Assembly (NCBI GenBank): GCA_026936325.1
Contig: JAPTHN010000003.1
Span: 51,452,511-51,516,510 of the forward strand
Length of the DNA stretch: 64,000 nt
Direction of reading: 5' to 3'
DNA from: Platynereis dumerilii
Lineage: Eukaryota; Annelida; Polychaeta; Phyllodocida; Nereididae
In this document: piece by piece, positions 11,326 through 23,496 of the stretch
Layout: the number at the start of each line of letters is the position of its first letter
Position numbering within the stretch: position 1 is the stretch's first letter
Notes under the pieces: model-generated
Told to the model about the DNA's origin: nothing
Databases searched by the model: none
What the model saw: only the letters and a program-made list of their open reading frames with translations
Program-made: the position numbers and the translations under genes

Positions 11326-13725
11326 TAGACCTGTTCAAAAAAGACTTTCATTTATATTTTAATGCAGGATGCAGTGATTCCCATTCTCCAAGCTATAGAA
11401 TGGCTAAATATGACATTTTTTTCAATTTTGAACTTTGGGAATGCCTGCCTCATGAGCCATGAAGTTTTAATGTTTAATTTCGTCAAAAACGCCAAAAATA
11501 TCAGAGGGGGGTGTTATATTTATCTTCATATCTTTATCAGAATTGATTGTAGAACAACATGGATGGTGTCATATGAAAGCTTGTTAAATTATCTTTCAAT
11601 TGAGACCAATAACTTGGTATTTGAATCACTTTCATTTCTCTTCAAAGCAGAAATGTGTAAATTTTAGGGAAAATTTTGATGTCAATTAGTGTATTTTGCC
11701 TCATATGCAATTCCAAATTGAGCATAGAGCTGCATGAGTGGTATCATTTGAATGCCTGTAAAGTAGTCTATAAATGGACGTCATTTTTAAAATTATTTAG
11801 ATGGTTCTCATTGTCTCTGAAGCAAAAATTCCTCCATTTCAAGGAGCTTCCTGAGCGATCTTATTCATTGTAGCACTGCATTGACCAGAAAATGTACAAA
11901 ATTGTTTGTCTTATTTATTTATTTCATTGTTGTTGTTTTTTTTTTTCAAGTAAATGGAACATTTTAGAAATACTTTTACCATATCCTTATAATGACTTTT
12001 TATTGAGGAAATACATTGTTGGATTTGAACTGAATCGAAACAAACATCATCGATCACTTTAGTATTGTTATTTTTCAACAGCCAGTGTTACCTAGGCACA
12101 TTCTTGGAGCAAATGTGCTACATATTTTAGAAAATGATGTTAAACTTGACTTAACATTTTGAGCAACAGCATGCCACAGTTGTCAATTCTAATAATAATG
12201 CTATAAGTAACTAAGTGTCATTCTTGCGCCACTAAAATTTAATGAATAAAGACTTAAATCGTGTCTGAGTTTGACAATTCAAAGATTAACACAATATTGG
12301 ATTTCATTGCATTGTGGTGATACTCATTGTCTGAGCTCAGGCACCTTGAAGTTTACGATGGATACCTCAGCCAGCAGAAACTTGGAGGGATCAAGAGCAA
12401 CATATGGGGCAGAGTGGCTGGACGTCTGTTATATAGACACACAGTTTTGCTTAAGCAATAAATCATTGATACCAAACATAGTCATAAAATAATAAGAATT
12501 CACCAGAAAGCAATATACCCAGAACTGTTTTGTGGGTGACTCATTTTTTAGCTATGCAAAAGGCATAAAATGGTATGTAGGTGGACAGTTTTACAAACCC
12601 ACATTCAAAAGTTGTGTTAAATTTTCTCTCGGCTACCTTTAACAAGTCATTATACACACAATTTGTGGAACTGTGTTACATTGCAAATTTGCAATTACTG
12701 TTTAAATTTATATTTGTGATATTAGGATCTCATTTAAGTCATAGTATTAGTGCATTATAGTTATAAGCCAAGAGTGATTTACATTTTACTGTGTAGACCT
12801 GCTATTGTCAATATTGTTTTAATCTTTGAATTGTTAGCCATAAACATGATGAAAGTCATTATTCATTTAGTAGCACAAGAAGGACACTTAGTTACTTATA
12901 GCATAAGTATTAGAATATGCAACTATAGAATGCTGTTGCCCAAAATGTTAAATCAAGTTTAATGGCATTTTTTCAAATATAGCATACACGTAATACCAAA
13001 GTTATCGATTATGCTTGTTTCGATTCAGTTAAAATTCAACAATGTATTTTCTCATTAGAAAGTCATTATAAGGACATGGTAAAAGTATTTTTAAAATGTT
13101 CCAATCACTTGGAAACAATATCAGTGAAATTATTTAATAAGACAAAAGATTTTGTACATTTTCTGGTCAATGCAAAGCTGCAATTAACAAGATCGCTCAG
13201 GAAGCTCCTTGAAATGGAGGAATTTTTGCTTCAGAGACAATGAGAACTATCTAAATAATAGTAAAAATGGTGTCCATTTAAAGACAACTTTACAGGCATT
13301 CAAATGATACCACTCATGCAGTTCTATGACCAATTTGTGTCAGCATATGAGGCAAAATGCACTAAACGACATCAACATTTTCCCTAAAATTTACACATTT
13401 CTGCTTTGAAGAGAAATGAAAGTGTCCCAAATAGCAAGTTATTGGTCTCAATTGAACGATAATTTAAAAAGCTTTCATATGACACCATCCAAGTTGTTCT
13501 ACCATCAATTCTGATAAAGATATGAAGATAAATATAACACCCCCCTCTGATATTTTTGGCGTTTTTGACGAAATTAAACATTAAAACTTCATGGCTCATG
13601 AGGCAGGCATTCCCAAAGTTCAAAATTGAAAAAAATGTCATATTTGGCCATTCTATAGCTTGGAGAATGGGAATCACTGCATCCTGCATTAAAATAAAAA
13701 TGAAAGTCTTTTTTGAACAGGTCTA
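11326..13725. mobile_element. 2.4-kb foldback hAT-like element with 8-bp TSD and paralogous empty site
   Basis: Termini are TAGACCTGTTC and GAACAGGTCTA. The flanking octamer ATGCACTC is present at both 11318-11325 and 13726-13733. Block C carries the unoccupied site as a single ATGCACTG (reversed, near 46590), joined to the same flanks. Nearly the whole element is an imperfect inverted repeat: left arm about 11326-12262, right arm about 12850-13725, with a unique spacer of about 590 bp. The two 101-codon frames in the arms (11362-11667 and 13384-13689) are mirror images, and no transposase is seen. The 8-bp duplication and TAG start favour the hAT superfamily. Confidence 0.85.
12263..12849. 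other. Unique spacer of the foldback element
   Basis: This central segment is not part of the inverted arms. It contains a 73-codon frame (12271-12492) of unknown meaning and no transposase motif. It may be captured DNA or a remnant of the parent element. Confidence 0.4.
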
Positions 13726-13733
13726 ATGCACTC

Positions 13734-15619
13734 CCATATTAATCAGCAACTATGTCCCAGAAGGGTGTTGGGTCTTTTATAACAGAATTTGTAAGCATGC
13801 AATTCCACCCAAATAGAAAAACATAATAACTATGTTATAAAACTCTTGCGTCGTGTCAAAAATATTTTATGCTTGAAATTGTTTATCTTTATGGCCACTG
13901 TCTTTCAAATGAAACACAGAAGACGTTGAAACTGTGGAGATAGGTCTTCATGGTGAATATCAGGGGAGGCTAGGATGAATTGTTAGGTTGTCAGAATATT
14001 GATCCAATTCAGGCTTTATGGGTAATAAACATTCCTGGAATGTGAAAAATTGATTAGATTTTTATTGGAAAAGGCAGGAACAGCTGGTTAATAACACAAT
14101 AAACCAGAATCACCCTTGGACCTTGCTCTTAATGCCGAATGATTGATAATTGTCGCAATGAAAATACTCTTAAAAAGCAAACATAGCACAGCTTCACTGA
14201 TGTTGCGATAGCAACATTCATAATATTTTGAAAATAGTCTCAAAACTGCATTTCCAAATCAGATGACTCATATTCTTCTTGTGTAATGGCATATTTTGGA
14301 TTGGGGCATCCGGCAGTGGCCGACAGTTCATGCCCAAATGTAACAAAGTGAAGGTAGGAAAAGCTGCATTGAAGCACATATTTGCCACATGTTACAATCC
14401 CTCCTCCGCAACAGGGAATTTCTATAAATTCTATAAAAGAGAGGAGGAGAATTCACAGGAAATATAAAACACACAAGCACTTTACGCTCATAATCACAGA
14501 TGGTCATTTTGACAATGATCCAGGTATTTTCGTTTTAGTTTGATATACTTTAAAGGGTCTCAACCACTAACCAAATGAATTAAGCAGCTTCCAAAAAAAA
14601 TGGTCACATTTTGCACAATTGCTCATAACTCAGTAATTTTGACAGTAACATGAATATTTTCTTTCCTGCGTTATGAGAAAGGCAAACTACAAGAAACTGA
14701 AAAACATGTTCCTTTAGATAACCGAATATGAGTCTTCACCCTGAAAAAAGTATTCATTCAAAACCGACATCTTTCAATAGCATCCGTGACTTGTTCACTA
14801 ATAGCAATAATTTTTGCAACTCTGTCATTGTACAGTCGAAGCTTTAACCAATCCACAATTTTGCATCAACAGGATAAAAAATTATCTATTTCATTTTTTC
14901 ACTTTTACTTATTTATTGAATTTTTATTGTTGACATTCTCATTCCTTGACAGTAGCAGCAATGTTACTGAACCAAATACAATTACTGGACATGCATTGAT
15001 ATATAGGAATGCAGGAGATTTCTGTCTTTTAAGACCCATAGTTTCCTGAGACCATAATGTCAAGGTGACATAGTTTGCAGCACTGTGCCTAAGTAGCAAG
15101 ATTACATTTTCTTTATAGGACTCTTGAAGAGTATGGCATAATTTCATTATCGTGCTCTCTCTCATCACAATTTGTCAAGTTACGCAACAGACAAATGAAG
15201 TCACAAACAGCCTGCAGACAGTCCTAAGATACGCTGCAACACTTCAGGTCTTCCTACAGAGTCTATTTTTAGTGCCATAACTTAATATTGCTGGCACCAG
15301 ATTAATGATATACGTACCCTCTAAGGGCAACCAGGGCAGCAAGCCTACACTATTAAATGTGATGGGACTGGGCAACTGTAGGAAGATAAGAGCAAGCGTC
15401 TTTCATAACATTGAGTAACGAAAGAATGAACTGTTGTGAAAGATTGTTTGGGGAGGAGTTGATAAAAGGCATGTCTTTGCATATAGATACCATCAATTCA
15501 GCTAGGTATTCAAATTACAAAACATACAAAATGTGTGCGCATAAGACAGAATCACAAATGTCATTCAATTAGAATTTTAAATTGCATTGTTAATTGTACA
15601 GCGATGGCCTCAAGATTGT
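13734..15619. other. Distal 5' flank of gene A
   Basis: No gene. Alignable, reversed, with 44040-46590 of block C; shorter stretches match relic D (25330-26240) and block B (37150-37570). The repeat-like segment with AAATTCCCTGTTGC and TATGCCATTACAC is present in A, C and D and so is ancestral. Confidence 0.55.
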
Positions 15620-15627
15620 ATGTTTAT

Positions 15628-16647
15628 TAGCGTGCATCGTCTGCCCCTATATCTTCAGAATTTAATGCACGTTTGCTGTATTGTTCCTTTATGTCATAAA
15701 AGAAGCCCTGCAAAATTTTAGGAAAAAATTCCAATGTCTAAGGGTGGCACTGCGGCCTTGAAATTTGAGTGTCAGGTATTATTTTGCGGTTTCGCGGTTG
15801 TTAATAATATTTTCAGTTTTTACTTTATTGAATTATAAATTGTGTAGTTCTATTTCTTAGAAAAAATTGCTTTAAGTTGAATACCAACATCAATAGTTTT
15901 GACCCATGAGAAGTAGTGTTTGCATGGTGATATTTTCTTGTTGAATTTGTGAGATGTGATAAATCGAAAAAACAATGTAATTATGACTTTCTGAACCCAT
16001 AGAAATCTCTAAACTAAGGAAGTGATCCACCATATCACCTGTTAAAACCTTGATCGAATTACAATGCAGTCAAAATAAAAAGACATGGCAGAAGGCCATT
16101 GCATTGAAGTGATTTATTTCACATATTTACATGTACTTAATGCAAATGTGTACATTCGGATTTTGTTAAATAGTTATCTGAAAAATAAGTTGATATTCCT
16201 ACTTTCTTCACCAAAGTTTGCCTTGTACTTAATTCCAATGAAGGTGTGACAGTCGTGTAAAAGTTGACCATTTAAGCAGTTCATTTCAAACATTTTGTCA
16301 CCATAGTCTAAAAGTTTATATTTTCCGAAGTTCTTCAAAGTGAAAAATTTTCGGAAAATGTAGCTTTCTACCATTCAAATTAAAGCTTATTTTCTTCTGA
16401 GAACAATGGTTTATGAATTAAATTCCAATATCAAACGATAGGCTAGACATTTCTAACCGTGATTATGTGAAACATCACTTTCTGTCATTTTTGGACCAAA
16501 CTTTAATGCAAAAGTGCCACCTGAAGGCCCCAACAGATCTTACTGAAAATTTGTAGAGTATCCTTTTTCAGGCAATGGAACAATATGGGAGAAGTGCAAA
16601 TGAATACGACAATATTTTCATTTTTAGGGCGCAGACGATGCAACCTA
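15628..16647. mobile_element. 1.0-kb hAT-like non-autonomous element, perfect 8-bp TSD
   Basis: Ends are TAGCGTGCATCGTCTGC and GCAGACGATGCAACCTA. The octamer ATGTTTAT stands on both sides (15620-15627 and 16648-16655). The subterminal regions are imperfect long inverted repeats, with AGGTGGCAC-like segments on both sides. A second member in opposite orientation is at 37776-38787. The corresponding place in block C (about 43950, reversed) lacks the element. No transposase frame is visible. Confidence 0.75.
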
Positions 16648-16752
16648 ATGTTTATCTTGAATAAATGTTTTAAAAGTTATAACTTTTGCTGTCATTGTGC
16701 AGTTTCTAAGACTTAAAAGTTCCTTTTTCTTGTTTTCATAAACTTTCTCACT

Positions 16753-17490
16753 TTATTATTATTATTACAATCTTTATTCATACTGAGATGTATACAATTG
16801 TGGAATAATTAGGAACAACATTACTCAATTCAAACAAATGTCTGTAATGATAAAATTAATCTCATCACTTGAAAGTTCACAATGAAATATATTGTCTCTG
16901 ACGAGTGAAAGTTCTTTTAGAACACTCCCCAGGCTACTGTTCACTTTGGATTTACACTGAGAATTGCATTGGTATGCTACAGTTTTCATGATATCTGTAA
17001 TGGTGCCATATGTGAGGCTATCACTGATCGTCAAGTTGTTCACATAACACCTTGATGTTGCTGCTGAAAGTACATTTGATTGACATCAAGAATCTAACGA
17101 TAAAGGATAGGGTGTCACATTTGATCTGAATTGCTGACAGAGCAAATTTGGCAAATCTAGCCACAAACATATGTTTTTCACAAAAGCTGTCAGTTAAATT
17201 ATGCAAAACTGTGCAGTGACTCCTGTATGGTATTCTCCAAGACTGCCTCAGGCTTTTTCTCCATGCTACTTGAAGACGGATTGTATGAGAAAGTGGTATC
17301 AGGACTGACCCATAGAATGATGAGCAGTATGTGTGCAATAGTTTTGCTTGTACAACTGAAGGAATGGATCCAAATTTGCTTCGGAACAGATTGTACTGCT
17401 TGTAATAAGATCCCAGAATCCTGTCAATGTCTGTCTTCTTGGCTTGATTGTAGATGGTGTGACCCAGATGGTTGTGATTATCATACAATA
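16753..17490 (-). mobile_element. 5'-truncated LINE, 3' end of reverse-transcriptase ORF
   Basis: On the minus strand the frame at 17488-17021 reads like the C-terminal part of a CR1/L2-like LINE polymerase, with the pieces NHLGHTIYN, YCSSFYGS, AWRKSLRQSWRIPYRSHC and RFAKFALSAIQ in family order. The 3' end carries ATGAATAAAGATTG followed by a (TAA)n tail at 16753-16767. Block C lacks the insert between CTCACTTTAT and GGTCTC, so it arrived after the A/C split. It is truncated at the 5' side, hence not autonomous. Confidence 0.75.
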
Positions 17491-17844
17491 ATTATAAAGG
17501 GTCTCTACAAGGCAAATGAAAAACGAAGTTCAGCTCCATGGAAATCCAATCAATTTGTACAGGCACTATTACTTATTTACACTTCCTTGTGCCACCAGGC
17601 GTCCAGAGATCTGAAAACTACATCCCAATGCACAATGATCCAGTCTGCCTGGTCCAGACTTTACAGAAGATGGAAAACTGGTGTAGATAGAGTATTTATA
17701 CAGTGTTTGTCGAGGAACCCAACCCAATGTCTAATCTACATACAGTTCGGGACTTGGGGTATACACCACAATGTTTGCCTATGTTGCTGTGACCAGACTT
17801 CACAAGAGAATGTATAATGTAAGGTGTCGACGCAGTGTTAATAT
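17491..17844. other. Outer edge of block A
   Basis: No gene. Aligns, reversed, with 43440-43800 (block C) and with 23290-23720 (relic D); landmark GTCTGGACCAGGCAG-like on the reverse strand. Long open frames here, such as 17227-17817, are antisense to the LINE and its flank and are not genes. Confidence 0.6.
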
Positions 17845-19688
17845 TCACTGTAAGAACCTTACTGTAGAAAACTACAGTAACTACCGGCAGACCCACTTGC
17901 CGGCAACTACTGTAGTTTTTTACAGCAACAAAAATCACTACTGTAATTCTGCTGTGCGGTACTTACTGTAAAAACTACAGCAATCAATATATCTAACTGT
18001 AGTTTGAAAGCGGCATCTAACCGTAGTTTTTACAGTAATAGATTTTCATACTGTATAAGCATTACGGTAAATTACTGTAGTTTTTACAGGAAGGGGATCT
18101 TGTACTGCAGTTTTAACTACAGCTGATTATTGTAGTTTTTACAGTAAGATTTTTCTATACTGTAGTTCTTTTGGGGTGTGTGATATTACTGGGACCACTT
18201 TATTCAAATGCAGGGACAATTTTATTTAAACAAGATAATTGGTGAAACATGTCCATAAACAGAATGACCAATGAAATTGATGAGATGCTAAAATGGAAAC
18301 AGTAGTTAAAGTAGAAGAAATTCCATAATTTTGAACAGCATTTCAGGCTTCAGTAAAATATCCTGTAACTGGTCCTTTGGACTCCTGAAAAAGAAGAAAA
18401 TCATTAGAGTTGATGAAGCATTTCAAGTAATAAAGAATCAGTTAATTGAATGTTTCATGAACACACTTAGTTTATTCAACACACTTACCCAGTCAATGTT
18501 TACTCAACTCCACTGCTAAAACAAGAAATAAACATGGAGCCACAGAACAGTGCCACCTCTTCCTTTGAATTACTGTCCAAGAATGACTCTAATACAATTG
18601 TCTAATACTGCCAGTAAATTCAGTTTATGTAACTGGGTCACAGTTCTGCATCAGTGATTTCCCTCTAATTACCCCTCTAATTACCCCTTAATTGATGCCA
18701 TACTCATATAATATGCATGCAAAGTGACACCTTGTGGTATTCCTGAGAAATTACTACTAGTATACAATTGTGTATAGTTTGATATTATTTCATTTAGACC
18801 TTAGATATTATCTAGAGTGTATTTAGCAATTCAATAAATGAACATCCTACAAATGTAATACAGTACAGTTTTAATTTGTCAATCAAATGCTACACAATAC
18901 AGATTTTTTCAAAGTCATTTTCCTATGTATCTCATCTTTATAAATTAATTTGCCATATTGAATCTTAAAATTCATATATTTTAGAGAATAATAAAAAAAA
19001 ACCTAAATATCATGTATTCCACATTTGAAATACTTATATATTTTAATCAAGTATTATACTAGATAGTTGGGTGAACATTGTGATACAAATACATTTATGT
19101 CTACAACAATATTGATATGATTTTAAAAACATATTTCATGAACATAAATATGAGGTATGGCTATTTTCCAATATAATATCTCCAATTAGAACTTAATGCT
19201 AAGCCATTGCTTGTGGACATGACACATTTGGTATATTCCCTTTATAAGGAATGAACTGTCAGTACAATGGCTTAATGTAGTTATTACAGTAGTGTGATAT
19301 TGGATTACAGTAGTGGCTTGCTTACTGTAAAATCATCTTGCTGTAATATGAAGCTCACAGTGGCTTGCTGTAACATTTACAGTAAGGCTTACAGTAGAGT
19401 TTTGTTTGCTGTAAAATCTACTGCAATTTGCCGTGATATGAAGGTTACAGTAGCTTGCTGTAACACTTACAGTAAGGCTTACAGTAGAGTTTTATTTGCC
19501 GTAAAATCTACAGCAATTTGCCGTAATATGAAGCTTACAGTAGCTTGCTGTAACATTTACAGTAAGTCTTACGGTAGAGTTTTGTTTACTGTAGCTTCTA
19601 CAGTAGCTTACTGTATCAGAGTTGTACAGCAGCTTACTGTAGTTTCTACAGTAATTCACTGTACAAACTACAGCAATTTGTTACAGTG
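17845..19688. mobile_element. 1.84-kb foldback built of TACTGTAG-type words
   Basis: Outer ends are CACTGTAA and TTACAGTG. Two clusters, 17845-18170 and 19266-19688, consist of many short variants of CTGTAGTTTTTACAG and TTACTGTA in both orientations, separated by about 1.1 kb of AT-rich DNA. The flanking octamers TTAATATT and TTGATGAT match at 5 of 8 positions, at best a decayed target duplication. The 132-codon frame at 19294-19692 is only a translation of the repeats. Confidence 0.6.
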
Positions 19689-19709
19689 TTGATGATAGCA
19701 TTATAAGCC

Positions 19710-19990
19710 TGTTCTATAACTGGTGTAACTTATGTACCAAGAAACAACAGAAAGATTAGATGAAGTTAAGAAAAAGGGCCATCAGAATCACCAAAAATGA
19801 CACACTATAATTATAATCCAATTGATGTGTTAAGCTGGACATGTGAGCCTGTGAGGCATTGTGAGCGTATTGTTGTGAAGGTGTTTGAGGATGAGCCTCA
19901 TCCACTATGGAACCAGTTGTATGCCTTTGTGCAAAACCGTAAGGTTCAGAAACTCTTTCATTCCACAGGCAATTAACTTTTTGAATGTCA
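19710..19990 (+). mobile_element. Decayed LINE fragment (polymerase C-terminus)
   Basis: Conceptual pieces such as QERLDEVKK, NPIDVLSW and EDEPHPLWNQL, in more than one frame, resemble the region after the reverse-transcriptase domain of LINEs. A short related piece on the other strand lies near 42595-42660. Frames are broken and the copy is old. Confidence 0.45.
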
Positions 19991-20169
19991 TGAAACCCTG
20001 GTCAATGTATTTTACATGAATGACCTATGAAGAAGTCTTTGTCTTACCTGTTACCACCTCATCGCAAGTAAATGCATCCTTTAAAAAAGTAAAAATAATG
20101 GCCAAATTCAGTGCATGGTATCCTGTTTATTGACAGAATGTTCACATTTTAGATAAATGTCATGACTTT

Positions 20170-22053
20170 ACTTGACCCAACGTTACTCCTTAATCATGAA
20201 AAGCTGTAGGTATTCAAGGACGACCCTAATGAGGTAACACCCACTCTTAACATATGATCAAATATTTATCCAACACAACATGCCCCTCTCCAAAAATTAA
20301 ACATTTGCAGTATAAAATTGTATTCCCAATTCTAAACATACACAATTAAGGCATGATTAACTTTACAATAGGCAATAAGGCACCAGGTGCTTCATTCTAT
20401 TAAAGCGTAATGAACCTGAAGCCCCTAGAGAATAAAATATAATTAGACCCTACACTATAATATTATATTATAGGCCTACTTTTAAAACAACTAAACTTCA
20501 TACAAAATATTTATACCTATCTTGTCGATCATAAATGCAAAATAAAAGCATGCAGATAGTTTCAAAGTACAAAAGCTTGGTGGATCGCCTTTTACAGCCT
20601 TATTTTCTCAATAAATATTTCGTCTATTTTGTGAGGTTTTAAAAAATACCTTTTTAGACATAGGCAATAGAGTGCTTCTTTAGACATATTTACATATTTT
20701 TACAAGTTTCTTGTTTTGTCTCAGTTGTTCTGTCCTTGGGGGAAATCAATTCCAACTGCAGGTAAAGAGCCTGCCACAGAGCATTTGAGGAAACAAGAGG
20801 TGATCAGACTGTAGCAGTTCACTTCTCTGAAACAGAAGCTCAAGACTGATGCCACAAGTCATGCAATGGAATTTCAGGAGTAACCTCGACGACACACAAG
20901 TTATATTACTCGTTTGTGAAACAAGGAGATTTTATGCAAAACTTTAGCACTACATGTGATTCTAATGGCTTGATTAAAAGTGGACATTTACTAATATAAT
21001 CTCTCTGATGCATTTAATCATTATGCATGGCTCATATGCATTACATGACTCTGTAGAAGAACGGTTGGTTAGCATCTCTGCCAGTGAGCAGATTTTCAAA
21101 TCATACTGTAGGCCTACCATTTATTATAACCTTTTTTTCATTTCAAAAGGTTCACCACAGAGTGTCATTACCAAATTTAAAACTGACATTCATTCATGAG
21201 CATTTTGTTTTCATAATTGCCATCTCAATAAATTAGCCAGGCCATTTCTGGATGGAAAGAGATAAGTCCCACCACTGGCCACCACTGACCAATCACTCAT
21301 CCAGGTCAACCAAATGCAGATGTTGGTTGCTGAGGCAGATCAGGAGATGCTATTTGGGAACCAGATATTCTGAAATTGAAGAAAAAGCAGGGTGTTTCAT
21401 TTCTGCTTCTTAGTAAAAATGTAGAAGAAGTATATTTTGGCCTGAAGCATACAGTTTTAGACATCATTTTCAAGTTCTTACCAGTTGATTTGCCCTTTGG
21501 AAAAGTCAATTCCCAACTGCAGGTAATTATTCTGCCACAGGGCATTAGAGGAAGCAAGAGGTGATCAGACTGTTGTAGTTCACTCCCCCAAAACAGAAGG
21601 TTCAGTAGATGGCACAAGTCATGCAATGGAACCTCAGGAGGAATCTCGAGGACACACGCCAGGTGAGAAAAAAGTGTGTTTTTAATTTATTGGTTAGGAA
21701 AAAGGGAGATTTTATAAATAAAAAAATGACTGAAATACAGTCTGTGCTACATATATTTGCAGATTAATAGGTTGAATTTCAGTAGCAAATTGTTATTTTG
21801 GTCTGGATGGACATAGAAATATGTAATTATATATGGTAACTTAGTTGACATTTTTGTGCCATTACCAAATCTGACAACAGTGGCAGATGTTCTTCCTGAA
21901 CGGCAAGTTAGCCTGGCCATGTATGGATGGGAAGAATAAGCCCCACAAGTTGGCCACCACTGACCAATCACTCATCCAGGTCATCCAAATGCAGATGTTG
22001 CTTGCTGATTCTGAACAGGAGATCCTGTTTGGGAAACAGATATTCTGCAAATG
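20170..22053. repeat. Duplicated segment E, with internal tandem units
   Basis: Aligns in the same orientation with 55280-55985 and then 62784-64000 (E'). It contains two diverged tandem units, about 20690-21440 and 21440-22053. Each starts with a pyrimidine-CAG tract and a CAATTCC(C)AACTGCAGGTAA segment, and continues with GAGGTGATCAGACTG and CACAAGTCATGCAATGGAA. The units differ by frameshifts in every frame, so I do not call a gene. At 20647-20648 it shows the empty TA target of the outer element in E'. Confidence 0.65.
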
Positions 22054-22296
22054 AAAACGAGACCGAGGACTGGCGAGAAGCCCAATGAATTACATGAAAT
22101 TTGTTTTGGTAATACATGTATATATTATTACATGGATTGTTTTGTATTGACCCGAGTATTCTCCCTGCCAGTCCATATTTTCCCTCAGGGCTGCAGGGAG
22201 AATACAAGGGTCAATGCAAAACAATCTATGTAATAATATATAAGTCATTTGAGGAGCCAATTCATTGGCCTTCTCGCCAGACCTCGGTCTCGTTTT
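22054..22296. mobile_element. 243-bp foldback MITE (AAAACGAGACCGAGG ends)
   Basis: The whole segment is one long hairpin. Outer arms are AAAACGAGACCGAGG and CCTCGGTCTCGTTTT, and inner arms TATTCTCCCTGCCAG and CTGCAGGGAGAATA are shared with the element at 3452-3671. It sits at the end of the second tandem unit of segment E, where the other units continue without it. Confidence 0.65.
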
Positions 22297-22304
22297 ATAA
22301 AGTA

Positions 22305-22605
22305 TTTATTCCATGACAAGCCATGTACACGTATTTGCCAGAAAAAAATGATTTCTTTAAATTTTAGCAGTGAATTTTTACCATAAAAGACCAATTTTCT
22401 GAACATTAACACAAGAGGGCTCTGTTTGCAACGTCATCTGAGGGAGAATATGAGTTATTCTCCCTTCAGACTTGTTATTAACAATAGAGGGCACTGTATG
22501 CAACGTCGTTTGAGGGAAATATGAGTTATTCTCCCTCCACAGTTGGTTATCTCCCTGGGCATTTTGGTTTTATTAGGGACAATACATGGCTAGTCATGGA
22601 ATAAA
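22305..22605. mobile_element. Second foldback, directly after the first
   Basis: Ends TTTATTCCATGACAAGCCATG and CATGGCTAGTCATGGAATAAA are inverted copies. Inside are two direct copies of a segment of about 65 bp containing GAGGG...TGCAACGTC and ATGAGTTATTCTCCCT. The same end, AATCCATGACCAGCC, follows the foldback at 3452-3671, so the two hairpins may form one composite family. Confidence 0.5.
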
Positions 22606-23254
22606 GGAATAACATTGGCTACCTTTCAGAAGTGGCAATTTAACAGTATTATATATTGCTTACATGCAGTTTTAATTAGTGTATGGTTCTGCAGGACTTT
22701 TTTCAAAAATGCTATGCAGCATATCCTCTTGATTTGATTGGTTCATGGTCAGTCTTGAGCATTGAGTAGTCAAAATCAGTCAGATTCACCATAAGTGCTT
22801 CATAGCAGGTGGGGAAAGAGATGCTTAGAATTGCGTGTTTAGAAGAACTGCTGTAACAGCTCTGTGTTTGTGGCCAATGGTTGGACATGATGTGGGTTGT
22901 CTACACTGAGCATGACACTCTTCAAAGGTGGCAAATTAGCCAACTCCTCGCCATAATGTCACAATCTTCTGTAGAATGGCATTAAGGAAAAGTGATGCAA
23001 TTTAGAGTCAGCTTTAATGATTAAGTGAGGTGGTTACACTATTCCTTTGAGCTGACACAGCTTGTTTTTTTAAGTTACAATAATCTTTCGGTTGTCATAC
23101 ATGTAACTTAAAACAATAAGCTGTCTAATTTCAAAGGAAATATTGTGCAATCAATTCACTCAATCATTTTGCTGACTAAAAATTTTACAGTAAAGCTGCC
23201 AATTTCCTTCAATTTCCTTGTTATGCTAATATACGGTACTTATATAAATGTGGA
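22606..23254. other. Gene-free stretch
   Basis: I recognise no gene or repeat here. Confidence 0.45.
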
Positions 23255-23496
23255 TTGAAATGGAAACAATTACTTTACTTTTTAGAGTTCAATTTGGAGG
23301 AAGCTATTAGATTGCAACATGGGCAAAAAATATTATGCATATCAGATATTGTGTTGCACCCAAATTGTATTGATTTCTTAAGAGCAAAACTGTCAATATA
23401 TTCTCTGGGAACATCTCCCTATAACAGCACAAGACTGATTGGATTATGTTCTTCAACACTGCGTACTTTATCTGCCAGTTTTCCGTCTTTTGTAAA

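Larger units (their letters stand above)
4905..17830 (-). other. Segmental duplication block A (carries gene A)
   Basis: Non-coding flanks on both sides of gene A align with those of gene C in inverted orientation (43440-54490), and those between about 5960 and 14150 align with gene B's in the same orientation (28485-37570). Downstream landmarks are GACAAGTTGCCACTTT and GTCTACAGTACTGTGA. Upstream landmarks are GTTAGGTTGTCAGAATAT and ATCTGGTGCCAGC-like segments. Insertions particular to block A are the foldback at 11326, the hAT-like element at 15628 and the LINE at 16753. Confidence 0.75.

Noticed and set aside
11362-11667. 101-codon open frame, with a near-identical frame on the other strand at 13384-13689
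   Set aside because: The two are mirror images because they lie in the arms of the foldback element; no domain, no start context, and the composition is that of translated AT-rich DNA.
17227-17817. 196-codon plus-strand frame
   Set aside because: It is antisense to the LINE at 16753-17490 and runs into its flank; the sense strand explains the sequence.
17845-18170. CRISPR-like array
   Set aside because: Words are palindromic, of uneven spacing and in both directions, within a eukaryotic foldback; no direct repeat/spacer order.
19294-19692. 132-codon frame with a peptide repeated about three times
   Set aside because: The repeats come from the TACTGTAA words of the foldback; there is no gene structure.
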